NCBI GenBank assembly: GCA_963814875.1
Contig: CAWFFJ010000041.1
Coordinates: 62,001-126,000 of the forward strand
Direction of reading: 5' to 3'
Source: CAVSIS01 sp963814875
Lineage (GTDB): Bacteria > Acidobacteriota > Thermoanaerobaculia > Thermoanaerobaculales > Sulfomarinibacteraceae
Length of the DNA stretch: 64,000 bases
Shown here: positions 26,247-35,851 of the stretch, one piece after another
How positions within the stretch are numbered: position 1 is the first letter of the stretch
Layout of the letters: each line of letters starts with the position of its first letter
Made by a program: the position numbers and the translations under genes
Notes under the pieces: generated by a model
Database searches by the model: none
Told to the model about the DNA's origin: nothing
The model's input: the letters and a program-made list of their open reading frames with translations, nothing else

Positions 26247-26777
26247 TCAGCTGGAAGCGGACTGCTTGAGGGCCTCGAAGTCGTGCAGGACCTCGGCGGC
26301 ATGGGTCTTCGGGTCGACATCGGGATAGGCCTTGAGCACCCGCCCGTCGGGGCCTACGAGATAGGAGATTCGCTTCGGTAGCGGGATCAGCGCGCGAGTT
26401 GCGCCGACCTCCGAGGCGAGCTTCTTGCCGCTGTCCGACAGCAGCCGGAACGGTAGGTGGTACTTTTCAGCAAACGCCCGGTTCGCCTCCGGAGAGTCGA
26501 ACGAGACCCCGAGCACCACCAGACCGGCGGCCTCTACGTCCGGCCAGCGGTCGCGCAATTCGCAGGCCTCGCGGGTGCAGCCTGGGGTGTCCGCCTTGGG
26601 GTAGAAATAGAGCAGGTACGTGTGACCGGCGAGCTCGGCGCTGGAAACCGTGGTCCCATCCTGCGCCGTGAGCTCGAAGCTCGGGAACTGGTCTCCGGGT
26701 GTGAGCATCTGACCCTCCTCGGCCATTGCCATGTTGGCGAGCAGCAACGTTGCAGCAAGCATCAGCGCACGGCACAT
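26247..26777 (-). CDS. Exported Bcp/PrxQ-type peroxiredoxin
   Basis: A 176-aa thiol peroxidase with a signal peptide (MCRALMLAATLLLANMAMA), so it acts in the periplasm. The thioredoxin-fold core shows YFYPKADTPGCTREACELRD, with the peroxidatic Cys and a resolving Cys five residues later, the Bcp/PrxQ pattern, plus LGVSFDSPEANRAFAEKY. Start ATG 26777 has GGAGG 9 nt upstream. It is the last gene of the nadK-tamB-omp85 set, 81 nt after the Omp85 stop. Most Bcp proteins are cytoplasmic, so export is notable. Confidence 0.88.
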   Translation of the reverse strand: MCRALMLAATLLLANMAMAEEGQMLTPGDQFPSFELTAQDGTTVSSAELAGHTYLLYFYPKADTPGCTREACELRDRWPDVEAAGLVVLGVSFDSPEANRAFAEKYHLPFRLLSDSGKKLASEVGATRALIPLPKRISYLVGPDGRVLKAYPDVDPKTHAAEVLHDFEALKQSASS

Positions 26778-26858
26778 CTTCGTCGTCCTCCACCGCTCCC
26801 AACCGCCGTGCCCCGCTCCCCCATTCCTTCCCTTTTCCTTTGTGACGCGCGCAGCGCC

Positions 26859-29642
26859 TCAGAAAGGAATGCCGAAGGCGAGGAAGAGCTCGCCCGCCGA
26901 CTCGCCGGGCTTGCGGTCCAGCTTCCAGCCATACTCGAGCCGAACCGGGCCCGCCGGCGTCGCGAGCCGCACCCCCAGACCGGCTCCCCAGCGCACCTCG
27001 GAGATCCGCACCGCGGCGGGCTTCTCCCACACGTTGCCGGCGTCGACGAACACGACGCCGAGGAAACCGCCGCGGATCGGGTGCTGGTACTCGAGGTTGA
27101 GCAGTGCCAGCGCGTTGCCGCCGATCGGGTCGCCGCCGTCGTTGAGGGTTTGGCCGCGCACGCCGAGAAGATCGCGCTTGAACGCGCGGTGGGTCGTCGG
27201 ACCACCGGCAAAGAAGCGCACGCCGATCGGGATCTCGAGGTTTTCGGGGCGGTTGCCGGCGCCGGCGATCGGACGGATCGCACCGAGCCGCAGGCCGGCC
27301 GACGCTGTCCCTCCCGAGAGCGGTAGGTAGACGCTGAGGCCGAACTGCGTCTTGAGGAAGCGGGCATCGGCCTGGAAGGCGGGGAAGGCCCACTGGACCG
27401 AAAAGGTCGCCAACGAGCCCCGGTGCGGAGACAGCTGATCGTCCCGCCGGTCGTACTCCAGGGTCGGCGTGAGCGACGCGACCTGGATCTGCTGCTGCTC
27501 GCGCTCGAGGTCGGAGAGAATGTCCCTCGGCGCCGTGGGGTTCACGATCTGGTACTCGTAGCGCAGCCACGGGCGCAACGGCCGTCGGCGCCGGTCGCCG
27601 ACCTCGAACCACAGCCCGCGACGCAGCTGCGAGTACGACGGGAAGCGCTCCTCGGTCCGATAGATCGAGGCGTAGCCGGGCTCGTCGACCCACGGCAGGT
27701 ACTGCTCTCGCAGACCGAGTTGGAAGCGCTTCTCGTCCCCCGACAGCCGCGTTTCCACGTTGAACGCGTGGGCACCACCGAACAGGTTCAGGTGGGTCCA
27801 GCCGAGGGTGACGCGCGGGCCGCTGGTCGTGTCCCAACCGACACCGAAGAGGTAGCTACGCTGCTGCCCTTCCTCGCAGCGCACGACCATCCCGCGCACC
27901 GCGAGCCGCTCCTGGCCCGGGATCGGGACCACCTCGACCCGTCGGAACAGACCGAGTGCGTAGAGGCGTCGCCTGGCGTCGAGCACGGCGGCGAGTGAGT
28001 AGGGCGCGCCAGCCACGACCCCCGACCGCTGCAGGATGCGCTGCACGACCCCCTCGCGGGTCGCAGTTAGACCTGACACCAGGACCTCACCGAGGCGCAC
28101 GAACAGTCCCGGCTCCACGTGGAGGACGACGCCTGCCTCCCCAGGTGAGGTCGTGTCGACCTCGGCCGTCACCCGCGCGTCGGGGTAACCCCGGTTGGCG
28201 AGCTCGACGCCGAGCAGCCGTGTTGCCTCGTCGACCCGGCGCGGATCCCACGGCCCGGCGGTGTCGAGACCGAGCGACGCCAGATCGAGACTGCCGGCGA
28301 GATCGAGGGGAGCGCCCTCGAGGCGGACGTCCGCCAGCCGCCACCGCCGACCCTCGTCGACCGTGAACCGGACGACCACAGTTGCCGGGTCGGTGCCGGG
28401 CTCAATCGAGGGGCCCTCGACCTGGGCTGCGGCGAAGCCCTCACGCCGATAGATGTCGACCAGGGCGAGTCGATCGGTCTCCAGAGTCGCCGCGGTGACA
28501 CCCTGCCCCCGCCATCCCGAGGTCGGGCCGGGGTGCACCGCCACCGCTGCTGCGAGGCGCGAGGAAGCGATCGACGTCGCCCCGTCGAACCGAACCTCGC
28601 CGATCCGGACGACCGGCCCGGGAGTCGAACGCACGCGGACGACGCGGGGTTCGGTGGCCGCGTCCAGCTCGACCGCAACCTGGGCGAGAAGGCGCCCCTC
28701 AGCCTGCAGGGCCTCCCGAATCTGCTCTGCGAGCACGTCAGTCTGCGCCGGGTGGACCTCGACCTGGTCGGGGTCGGGCAGCGCGCCGCGGACCACCGCT
28801 TCGTCCTCGGTGCCCTCAATCTTGAAAACGTATCGGCTCCCCGGGTCGACATCGACTTTGAGCGACACCGGACCTGCGTCCGACGAGAGCTCGGTTCCGA
28901 TCGACTCGGCCTCCCACCACCCCAGCTTGCGGACCCGGGCTTCGACCGCACGGACAATCTCGTCGCCGAGCTCACCGGTGTAGCGCTCCTGCGCCCAGTG
29001 CGCGGCAACCTCCTCGCGCTGCGCCTCGGGGAGCTCGACCCCGACCACCGTCACCCCGGTGAGGGTGAGCGGTTGGCCAAGATCGACGTCAAGCTCGACC
29101 GCGACGGTGTTGTCCTCGCGCCGGTAGTCGAGGGTCGGGTCGACGCGGGCCTGCACCCAGCCCATCTGGTCGAGGCGCCGAAGCACCCTCGCCACCGCCG
29201 ACTCGACGTCGCCCGCCGTGATGAAGCTGCCCCGGCGCAGCCCGGTCCACTCCCGTAGCTTGGCGCCGAGCAGCAGCGACACTCCGTTCACGTCGAGATC
29301 CGCGAGGCGAGGGGTCGCGCTCATGGTGACGGTGACCGTGAGCCCGTCGTCCTGCACCTCCGCAACCACCTTCAGTCGGTCGACCCCGCCCCCGGCGTAG
29401 AGCGCGCGAATCCCCTCCCGCAGCCGACGCCGATCGAGCGGAGCACCTTCGTTGAGGCCGAGCAGGTCACGGACCGCGGCCGGGCGCAGGTCGCCATCGG
29501 TGACCACCACGACCCGGCGCACCGGCTGCGGCTCGCTGGCCGCAGCCGGGAGCGCGATCGCCAGCACCGCCAGCGCCAGACCGAGCCCGGCGAGCTGGCG
29601 GACGGGATGACGCTGCGAGGGACGGCTCGGCGCCACCACCAT
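26859..29642 (-). CDS. Omp85 (BamA/TamA) outer-membrane assembly protein with about seven POTRA domains
   Basis: A 927-aa outer-membrane protein inserting or exporting beta-barrels. After a signal peptide (QLAGLGLALAVLAIALPAAA) I count seven POTRA-like repeats up to about residue 590, each ending in a strand such as LADLDVNG, LTGVTVVG, IGEVRFDG, LADVRLEG or LGEVLVSG. Then comes the 16-strand barrel with GGPTTHRAFKRDLLG (VRGF-like region) and a terminal aromatic residue (LFLAFGIPF). ATG 29642 overlaps the tamB-like stop (TGATG). E. coli BamA has five POTRAs and TamA three. Direct coupling to a TamB homologue suggests a translocation-and-assembly-module role, but it could be the main BamA. Confidence 0.88.
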   Translation of the reverse strand: MVVAPSRPSQRHPVRQLAGLGLALAVLAIALPAAASEPQPVRRVVVVTDGDLRPAAVRDLLGLNEGAPLDRRRLREGIRALYAGGGVDRLKVVAEVQDDGLTVTVTMSATPRLADLDVNGVSLLLGAKLREWTGLRRGSFITAGDVESAVARVLRRLDQMGWVQARVDPTLDYRREDNTVAVELDVDLGQPLTLTGVTVVGVELPEAQREEVAAHWAQERYTGELGDEIVRAVEARVRKLGWWEAESIGTELSSDAGPVSLKVDVDPGSRYVFKIEGTEDEAVVRGALPDPDQVEVHPAQTDVLAEQIREALQAEGRLLAQVAVELDAATEPRVVRVRSTPGPVVRIGEVRFDGATSIASSRLAAAVAVHPGPTSGWRGQGVTAATLETDRLALVDIYRREGFAAAQVEGPSIEPGTDPATVVVRFTVDEGRRWRLADVRLEGAPLDLAGSLDLASLGLDTAGPWDPRRVDEATRLLGVELANRGYPDARVTAEVDTTSPGEAGVVLHVEPGLFVRLGEVLVSGLTATREGVVQRILQRSGVVAGAPYSLAAVLDARRRLYALGLFRRVEVVPIPGQERLAVRGMVVRCEEGQQRSYLFGVGWDTTSGPRVTLGWTHLNLFGGAHAFNVETRLSGDEKRFQLGLREQYLPWVDEPGYASIYRTEERFPSYSQLRRGLWFEVGDRRRRPLRPWLRYEYQIVNPTAPRDILSDLEREQQQIQVASLTPTLEYDRRDDQLSPHRGSLATFSVQWAFPAFQADARFLKTQFGLSVYLPLSGGTASAGLRLGAIRPIAGAGNRPENLEIPIGVRFFAGGPTTHRAFKRDLLGVRGQTLNDGGDPIGGNALALLNLEYQHPIRGGFLGVVFVDAGNVWEKPAAVRISEVRWGAGLGVRLATPAGPVRLEYGWKLDRKPGESAGELFLAFGIPF

Positions 29643-32600
29643 CAGTACCTTCGCCGGAGCTTGAGGTCGACGCCGACGCTGCCGTCGACGTCGCGGGTGG
29701 CTTCGAGAAACACGCCCTGTCCGAGGAACCAGCGCAGGACGACGACCTCCTCGCGATTGGCGGACAGGTTCGACTGCAGCATGAGCGACCAGTTCGGGCT
29801 CAGCTGCTTGACCACAGTGACCCGCGCGGTCGGGTTTCCGGTCGAAACCTCGGCGAAGGGATCGACCCTGACCTGGTCGATCGGCAGAAGCTCCCGGGTG
29901 CGTCTCTCCAGCTCGCTGTTGAGCTCCCTTGCCAGCAGCGACGACGCCACCCCCATACCGAGGTTGGTCCCGGCGAGGCCGGCCCCGGAGCGGCCGAAGG
30001 CGAGCATGGTCATCAACTCGCTTTCCGGCAGCGGCGGGTCGGACGTCACCACCGGGACCAACCGGTCGACCGTTCCCGTCAGGCGGACCTCGACCTGGTA
30101 GGTGTCGATCCACGCCCGGGCGACGATGTCGAGGAAGGGGTTGAGCCGTGTCGGGTCGGTGAAGGTCACGACCGCACGATCGAGCTCGTACCGGACTCCC
30201 TGGAACGTGAAGTCGCCGCCCTCGAGGAACTCGACGGTGCCGGTCACCTCGGGGTGGTTCGACGTCCCAGTCACGGTGACGGACGCGGAGCCGACGACCC
30301 GGATGAAGCCGGTACGGGCCTCGAGAGTCCGGTCGGCCTCGATCCGCAGGTCGAGCTTCAACCCGCCCTCCTCGGTCGGCGGCGAGCCTGCCAAAAACCA
30401 GTCCGCGATGATCGTCGCGAGGTCGTCCTTGCGCCGCAGCAGGGCCTGACGGACCTCGAGGTCGCCGCTCAGCTCGAGACTGTCGACCGGTCCCTCGAGT
30501 CGGAAGCTGCCCGTCAGGCGCGGATCGAGGCCGGGGAAGAGGCTGTACTCGAGGTTGGCGATCCTGCCCGCCAGCATCAGATCCGGCACCGACCCGGCGA
30601 AGCCGATCCGGCCGCCGCCCGAACCTGTCCCGCGCATGAAGCGGAACGTCATCCCCTCGAACCCGATCTCGTCTTTGGAGAAGAGCACCGTCCCGTCGAC
30701 CCCCGACACCACCTCGCGGCCGCCCGGAATCCTGAACGAGACCTGCGAGACCTCGGCAATGCCCTCCAACTGCGGCCGGTCGGCGGTACCGAGAAGCTCG
30801 ACAACCCCGGTCGCTCGCCCCGCACCCTCCCACTCCGGCAGCAGGAAGCGCAGCAGCAGCAAGTCGATCGTGCCCGAGAGGTTGCCCGAAAGACGGCCGT
30901 CGGCGGTCACCGATCCGCGCGCGAAAACCTGGTCATCGAGCAGCGCGAGGCGCACACCGGCGACCGAGAGGCCCTCCGAGGTCACCGTGAACGCCGCCGG
31001 CTCAATGAGGTGGACGGGGCGATCCTCGAGCTCGAGATCGAGCGTCTCGAGACGCCCCGCAATCTCCGGGCCACTGTCCGGCGGCCAGGTCACGTGACCC
31101 GAGACCCTGGCCGTGCCCGTCAACGGCACGCCGGCATCGGGTTCGAGCCGGGCCAGCAGACGCGCAACCTCGGGCACCACGACCTCGCCGTCGCCCTCGA
31201 GGCCGCCGTCCCCGCGTCGGTCAAGCCGCACCGAGGCTGCGGCCGTGTCGGCGAGGGAGAGCCGTCCATCGACCCCGGCCGGGTCTGCGGTCACCTCGAG
31301 CTTGACGCCGTCATCGGTGGCGAGCTCGAGCGAGCCGGTTGCCGGCCCATTCTGGGACAGCGTGAACTCGAGCCGCGCATCGGCGTGCTCACCGACCAGA
31401 CGAGTCGCCGCAGCGCCGAGATCGGCGAGGGCCATGCCGGGCCAGCTCAGTAGTCCGCTCACCGTGCCCTCGTTCACGGCCCAGCTCACCGAACCTTCGA
31501 GCCCCTCGTCGAACGCGAGAGCTCGCGCGGAGAAGACGCCCCCGGCGAGATCGACGGCGGATGAGGCGCTGCCGAGGGAGTGACCGGCGAGAGCGACACC
31601 CGACAGAGCGAGCGCCCAGGAGCCCTTCGGCGACGCGATCGGACCGCTCAGCTGTCCGGTGAACGACGCCGTCCCATCGACCACGCCGCCCTGGTCGATC
31701 CAGCCGGCAACCGTGTTGAGGGGCACCTCGTCGCCGCGGATCAGGAGCTCCAGCTGGTCGTCGCCGGCTGCCTCCGCCCAGGTGATACGGCCCTCCACCT
31801 CACCGTTCCCGGTCCCGATGCCGAACCGGGTCGGACCGAAGCGCACCGTCTGGCCGCTGATGGTGGCTTCGCAGACGAGGCGATCGAGGACCATGGGTGG
31901 ATACGCCACAGGATGGGCGTCGAGGCGCACGTTGACCGCCAACCGGTGCCACGGCCCCGTCAGTGTCACCTGGAGCACACCGCTGCCCCGAATGCTCTCG
32001 GGCAGGACCTCGGAGCCGACCCACCGGTTGACCAACGGGATGACCTCCCCGAGCACCCCGGGCTCGGCCCGGATCGACCACGCGGGCTCCCAACCGCTGA
32101 GCCGCAACGGCCCCTGCCAGGACACGATCGAATCGCCGACCGCGAGCTGCTGGCCCGAAAAACGCAGCACAGTGTCGCCGGCGAGCTCGACGTCAAGCGT
32201 GCCACCCACCGGCAAGATGCCCGATGTGCGCGTCAGCCGCGCCGTTCCCCGTCCCCGCCCATGCGGCAAGCCGCGCCCGTTCCACTCCAGGCTGGTGTGC
32301 GCATCGACAGACGCCGACAGGCCTGCGCTCGGCACGCCGATCGCCTCGAGCAGGCGGGCCAGCACGAGCCCCTCGCCGGTGACCTCGACCCGGTGCGGGT
32401 AGGGGGGACCAATGCGTTCGAGGACGTAGCTACCGCTGACGCGACCACCACAGAATGTCGCGGCGTCGAGACTACCGAGCAGGCGGTGGTCGGCGAGGTT
32501 GAGGCGGCCGGTGACATCGTTCAGGCGAAACCCCGCGGCACTCAACGAGGGGCTTCGGACGCGCACCCCGAGGCGGACGCCGTCCGCGACGGTGAGGTTC

Positions 32601-33409
32601 AGGTCGACCGTGCTCATGCCCTTCAGGACCCCACCTGCGTGGACGACGCGGTCGACCTCGGCGAGATCGAGAACCCCCCCGCCCAGGAGCTGAGAGCCGC
32701 CGGTGGAGCTCAGGCGGCCGTTCCCCTGGAGGTCGAGGCCGTCACCGCGGATCCGCCACCGCGGCAGCCGGAGGCCTCCGTCGGCGACGGCGCGCGCTTC
32801 CACCGCGACAGTCACCGGCTCGAGCCCGGGGACACGGACCTCGACCCGGGAGGCACGGACGAAACCGCGCGGCGGTCCCCTCTGGGTGGTCCAGGAGGCG
32901 TCGAGGTCCCACACACTCAGGCCGAGGTTTCCGGGCAGCTCGACACCCTCCACCGTGACCCGGATCAGATCGGCCTGGCGGACCCGGAACCGCAGCCAAC
33001 CGCCGCCTTCGGACGGGGTCTGCGCGGGCACCGGACGGGTCAGGTCGAGGTGGAGACCGTCGACCCCGAGGCTGTCGATCACCAGCGTGCGTCGCACGAG
33101 CTGGAAGGCGGAGAGCGCGACCGAGGCCCGCTCGAGGCTCGCCACCACGCCCGGTGCCTCGACCGTGACGTCGCGGACGACCAGCCGCGGTGGCACAAGC
33201 TGCCAACCGAGCTCGCCGATCTCGACGCGGCCGCCGACCGCCGCCCCGACGGCGCCCTCGACCCACCGGGCAACACGTGTGGTCACCGCATCGCTCTGCG
33301 CGAGACGGAACGCGAGAGCGGCCACAACCACGAGGCAGGCGACGGCCGCGGAGGCCGCGAGGACCGTTCGCCTGAGGTGGCGGTACCTCACACCCCGCGG
33401 TCTCCCCAT
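29642..33409 (-). CDS. tamB: TamB-like (DUF490/AsmA-like) periplasm-spanning protein
   Basis: A 1255-aa protein with an N-terminal membrane anchor (TVLAASAAVACLVVVAALAF), then long repetitive beta-strand-rich sequence as in AsmA/TamB bridge proteins, and the C-terminal DUF490 domain (VTGTVEFLEGGDFTFQGVRY, FTDPTRLNPFLDIVARAWI, LPESELMTMLAFGRSG). Such proteins form a hydrophobic groove carrying phospholipid from inner to outer membrane and cooperate with Omp85 proteins. ATG 33409 overlaps the nadK end by 22 nt, and its stop overlaps the omp85 ATG. The domain call is firm; exact cargo is unknown. Confidence 0.88.
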   Translation of the reverse strand: MGRPRGVRYRHLRRTVLAASAAVACLVVVAALAFRLAQSDAVTTRVARWVEGAVGAAVGGRVEIGELGWQLVPPRLVVRDVTVEAPGVVASLERASVALSAFQLVRRTLVIDSLGVDGLHLDLTRPVPAQTPSEGGGWLRFRVRQADLIRVTVEGVELPGNLGLSVWDLDASWTTQRGPPRGFVRASRVEVRVPGLEPVTVAVEARAVADGGLRLPRWRIRGDGLDLQGNGRLSSTGGSQLLGGGVLDLAEVDRVVHAGGVLKGMSTVDLNLTVADGVRLGVRVRSPSLSAAGFRLNDVTGRLNLADHRLLGSLDAATFCGGRVSGSYVLERIGPPYPHRVEVTGEGLVLARLLEAIGVPSAGLSASVDAHTSLEWNGRGLPHGRGRGTARLTRTSGILPVGGTLDVELAGDTVLRFSGQQLAVGDSIVSWQGPLRLSGWEPAWSIRAEPGVLGEVIPLVNRWVGSEVLPESIRGSGVLQVTLTGPWHRLAVNVRLDAHPVAYPPMVLDRLVCEATISGQTVRFGPTRFGIGTGNGEVEGRITWAEAAGDDQLELLIRGDEVPLNTVAGWIDQGGVVDGTASFTGQLSGPIASPKGSWALALSGVALAGHSLGSASSAVDLAGGVFSARALAFDEGLEGSVSWAVNEGTVSGLLSWPGMALADLGAAATRLVGEHADARLEFTLSQNGPATGSLELATDDGVKLEVTADPAGVDGRLSLADTAAASVRLDRRGDGGLEGDGEVVVPEVARLLARLEPDAGVPLTGTARVSGHVTWPPDSGPEIAGRLETLDLELEDRPVHLIEPAAFTVTSEGLSVAGVRLALLDDQVFARGSVTADGRLSGNLSGTIDLLLLRFLLPEWEGAGRATGVVELLGTADRPQLEGIAEVSQVSFRIPGGREVVSGVDGTVLFSKDEIGFEGMTFRFMRGTGSGGGRIGFAGSVPDLMLAGRIANLEYSLFPGLDPRLTGSFRLEGPVDSLELSGDLEVRQALLRRKDDLATIIADWFLAGSPPTEEGGLKLDLRIEADRTLEARTGFIRVVGSASVTVTGTSNHPEVTGTVEFLEGGDFTFQGVRYELDRAVVTFTDPTRLNPFLDIVARAWIDTYQVEVRLTGTVDRLVPVVTSDPPLPESELMTMLAFGRSGAGLAGTNLGMGVASSLLARELNSELERRTRELLPIDQVRVDPFAEVSTGNPTARVTVVKQLSPNWSLMLQSNLSANREEVVVLRWFLGQGVFLEATRDVDGSVGVDLKLRRRY

Positions 33410-34260
33410 TTGAGCTTGCGGTGCAGCACATGGAAGAACGAGCGGCGCCGCTCGGTGACGAGCCGCACCGGCTCGCTGCAGCGCCGGATCCGCACCAGAT
33501 CGTGCGGGGTGATCGGGAAGCCTTCCTGGCCGTCGAGGGTCAGCCAGACCTCCTCGGACTGGCTCTCGACACGAACCTCGACCAGCGAGTCGAGCGGCAC
33601 GGCGAGCGGCCGGTTGGTCAGTGCGTGGGGGCAGATCGGCGTCACCACCACGACCTCAAGGGTGGGGTACAGGATCGGCCCTCCCGCTGAGAGGTTGTAC
33701 GCGGTCGAGCCGGTCGGTGTGGCCACGATCAGCCCGTCCGCGCGGAAGCGGCTCACGAACTCCTCGTTGACGTGCACGCTGAGAACGACCATCCGCGCCA
33801 GGGCAGACTTGTTGATGACCGCATCGTTGAGCACGAAGCGGCGCACCGGGTCGCGTCCCGGCGTCACCACGGTCACCTCGAGCCGTTCGCGGCGCTCGAA
33901 TGAGGCGTGCCCGTCGAGGACCGTCCGCAGCACCGGGAACAAGCTCTCCGCCGGGTGCTCGGTGAGGAAGCCGAGGGTGCCCATGTTGATGCCGAGGATG
34001 GGAGTCCCGCCGAGAACACCGCGACACACGCTGAGCAGGGTACCGTCGCCACCGAGCGCAATCACCAGGTCGACCGAGGCCGCGAGGTCGACCCTCTCGA
34101 CACCATCGCGGATCCCGAGCGCCTCGGCCGACTCGCGGTCGATCACCGACTCGATACCGAGGTGGCCGAGCTCGGCGATAAGCTGGCGCCCGAGCTCCAC
34201 CGCCTCGGGGCTCGAGGCCTTCAGCGCCACGCCAACGCGCCGGATCAACCCGTTCGTCAT
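33388..34260 (-). CDS. nadK: NAD kinase
   Basis: A 290-aa cytoplasmic enzyme making NADP from NAD and ATP or polyphosphate. The diagnostic GGDGT loop (ALGGDGTLLSV), ILGINMGTLGFL, LNDAVI (catalytic NE/D region) and ATPTGSTAYNLSAGGP are all present. It begins the leftward envelope operon and overlaps the tamB-like gene by 22 nt. There is no Shine-Dalgarno; a TAGAAT hexamer (34269-34274) lies 8 nt before the ATG, consistent with a leaderless transcript. Confidence 0.95.
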   Translation of the reverse strand: MTNGLIRRVGVALKASSPEAVELGRQLIAELGHLGIESVIDRESAEALGIRDGVERVDLAASVDLVIALGGDGTLLSVCRGVLGGTPILGINMGTLGFLTEHPAESLFPVLRTVLDGHASFERRERLEVTVVTPGRDPVRRFVLNDAVINKSALARMVVLSVHVNEEFVSRFRADGLIVATPTGSTAYNLSAGGPILYPTLEVVVVTPICPHALTNRPLAVPLDSLVEVRVESQSEEVWLTLDGQEGFPITPHDLVRIRRCSEPVRLVTERRRSFFHVLHRKLKWGDRGV

Positions 34261-34343
34261 CGCCGATCATTCTACCCCGCGAAGCGTCTTCGACCCGCAC
34301 AAGCGGCCGGCTGTCGGGCGGTCTCGAAGAGCCCCTTGAAGGC

Positions 34344-34372
34344 TTGACAGCGCCGTGGAAGCGACGCATGAT
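34344..34372 (+). promoter_or_regulatory. Probable dcw operon promoter
   Basis: TTGACA (34344-34349) and a weak CATGAT (34367-34372) with 17-nt spacing. The start of transcription would fall at the first MraZ box, which fits repression by MraZ. Confidence 0.6.
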
Positions 34373-34376
34373 TGTG

Positions 34377-34411
34377 TGGTCAGAAGTGGTCAAATGGGGT
34401 CAGAAGTGGGA
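34377..34411 (+). promoter_or_regulatory. MraZ operator: four 10-bp-phased TGGTC/TGGGA boxes
   Basis: TGGTC (34377), TGGTC (34387), GGGTC (34397) and TGGGA (34407) are spaced exactly 10 bp apart, with 5-nt spacers of which two are AGAAG. This matches the known MraZ target of several TGGKN-type direct repeats upstream of mraZ, and predicts autoregulation of the division operon. Confidence 0.85.
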
Positions 34412-34456
34412 TCAACACCTTCCGATCCCACGTTTCGCACTGGTGGAGGAGGTTTC

Positions 34457-34900
34457 GTGGAGCGGTTCCGTGGGGGATTCCCGGCCACCATCGACGCGAA
34501 GGGTCGCGTCAAGCTGCCCGCCCGGCTCCGCGAGCAGCTCGAGGAGACGTTCGGCCGGGAGGTCTACGTGTGCTCGTTCTTCCCTCACGAACTCCGCGTC
34601 TACCCGCTGCCGGTATGGGAGACCGTCGAGGAGCGGCTGCTGTCGAAGCCCGGCATGAAGCCGGCCGTTCTGAAGCTGGTCGAGCGGGTCAACTACGGCC
34701 AGCTCATCGAGCTCGACGACCATGGGCGGCTGATGATTCCGTCCCTGCTGCGCGAGATGGTCGAGGTCGAGGGCGAGGTGGTGGTGTCGGGCCGAATCAA
34801 CCACCTGGCCATCACCAACCGGACCCGCGCCGCGACCTTCCTCAAAGAGGCGTCGCTCAGCGATGAGGAGCTGGAAGAGCTCGCACAGCTGGAGCTGTGA
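34457..34900 (+). CDS. mraZ: Transcriptional regulator MraZ
   Basis: A 147-aa DNA-binding protein of the AbrB-like swapped-hairpin fold, with two MraZ repeats: FRGGFPATIDAKGRVKLPAR and GQLIELDDHGRLMIPSLLRE. It normally represses the dcw operon by binding the repeats just upstream. GTG 34457 is chosen for GGAGGAGG about 5 nt upstream and because the family starts at (V)ERFRG; the upstream in-frame ATG at 34355 would put the operator inside the gene. First gene of the 14-gene dcw operon. Confidence 0.93.
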   Translation: MERFRGGFPATIDAKGRVKLPARLREQLEETFGREVYVCSFFPHELRVYPLPVWETVEERLLSKPGMKPAVLKLVERVNYGQLIELDDHGRLMIPSLLREMVEVEGEVVVSGRINHLAITNRTRAATFLKEASLSDEELEELAQLEL

Positions 34901-34912
34901 TGGAGGAAGCCG

Positions 34913-35851
34913 GTGCCCGTCAGCCACACACCGGTGCTCCTCGAGGAGATCGTCGCCTGGTTGGGCCCGGCGGGTCCGGGCCTACTGGTCGATGCCACCC
35001 TCGGGCTCGGTGGGCACGCCGCCGCGCTGCTCTCCGCCCAACCCGGCTTCACGCTGCTCGGCCTCGATCGTGACCCCGAGGCGCTGGCGCTCGCCGCCGA
35101 GGCGCTCGAGGCGTTCTCCGGTCGAGTCCGGCTCGTTGCGGCGACCTTCGACCGCCTGCCGGCCGTTCTCGCGGAGCTCGAGGCACCGGCGCCGGTGGCG
35201 GTGCTGGCCGATCTGGGGTGCTCATCGCTCCAGCTCGACCGCCCCGAACGCGGCTTCTCCTTTCAGCAGGACGGCCCCCTCGACATGCGGATGGGCAGCG
35301 ACGGCCCCAGCGCGGCCGACCTGGTCAACCACGCCGAGCCGGGAGCGCTGATGCGGATCCTGTGGGACTGGGGTGAGGAGCGACGCGCGCGCGCGATCGT
35401 GCGCGCGATCGTTGCGCGCCGCCTGCGGGCCCCGATCACCTCGACCGGAGAGCTCTCCGGCCTGGTGGCCGACGTCGTCGGCCGTCGGACCGGCCGCATC
35501 CACCCCGCAACCCGCACCTTCCAGGCCCTGCGCATCGCGGTCAACGACGAGCTCGGCCAGCTCGAGCGCTTCCTCGAGCCCGCCGTGCGCTCGCTGCGTC
35601 CCGGCGGACGCCTCGCCGTGATTAGCTTCCACTCCCTCGAGGACCGCATCACCAAGCACACCCTGCGGCGACTGGAGGGCAGGTGCACCTGCCCGCCCGA
35701 CCTCCCGCGCTGCGTGTGCGGTGCCCGCGCGACGGTCCGCGTCTTGACCCCGAAGGCGATCAGGCCCGAACCGGACGAGGTCGAGTCCAACCCCCGCGCG
35801 AGATCCGCCCGCCTTCGGGTAGCCGCCAGGCTCCACGAGGAGGCCGGCTGA
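34913..35851 (+). CDS. rsmH: 16S rRNA (cytosine(1402)-N(4))-methyltransferase RsmH
   Basis: A 312-aa SAM-dependent methyltransferase. Seen: SHTPVLLEEIV at the N-terminus, the SAM motif VDATLGLGGHA, LADLGCSSLQLDRPERGFSF, PLDMRM and the C-terminal RPGGRLAVISFHSLEDRI. GTG 34913 with GGAGG 7 nt upstream matches the family start. The stop overlaps the next ATG (TGATG). It occupies the usual second position of the dcw cluster. Confidence 0.96.
   Translation: MPVSHTPVLLEEIVAWLGPAGPGLLVDATLGLGGHAAALLSAQPGFTLLGLDRDPEALALAAEALEAFSGRVRLVAATFDRLPAVLAELEAPAPVAVLADLGCSSLQLDRPERGFSFQQDGPLDMRMGSDGPSAADLVNHAEPGALMRILWDWGEERRARAIVRAIVARRLRAPITSTGELSGLVADVVGRRTGRIHPATRTFQALRIAVNDELGQLERFLEPAVRSLRPGGRLAVISFHSLEDRITKHTLRRLEGRCTCPPDLPRCVCGARATVRVLTPKAIRPEPDEVESNPRARSARLRVAARLHEEAG

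Noticed and set aside
25886..26320. 144-codon ORF upstream of the efflux promoter
   Set aside because: It overlaps the peroxiredoxin 3' end and its terminator hairpin, with no start signal.
31580..34339. 919-codon open frame antisense to the tamB-like gene
   Set aside because: No domain or ribosome site; the minus-strand frame has a membrane anchor and a DUF490 domain.
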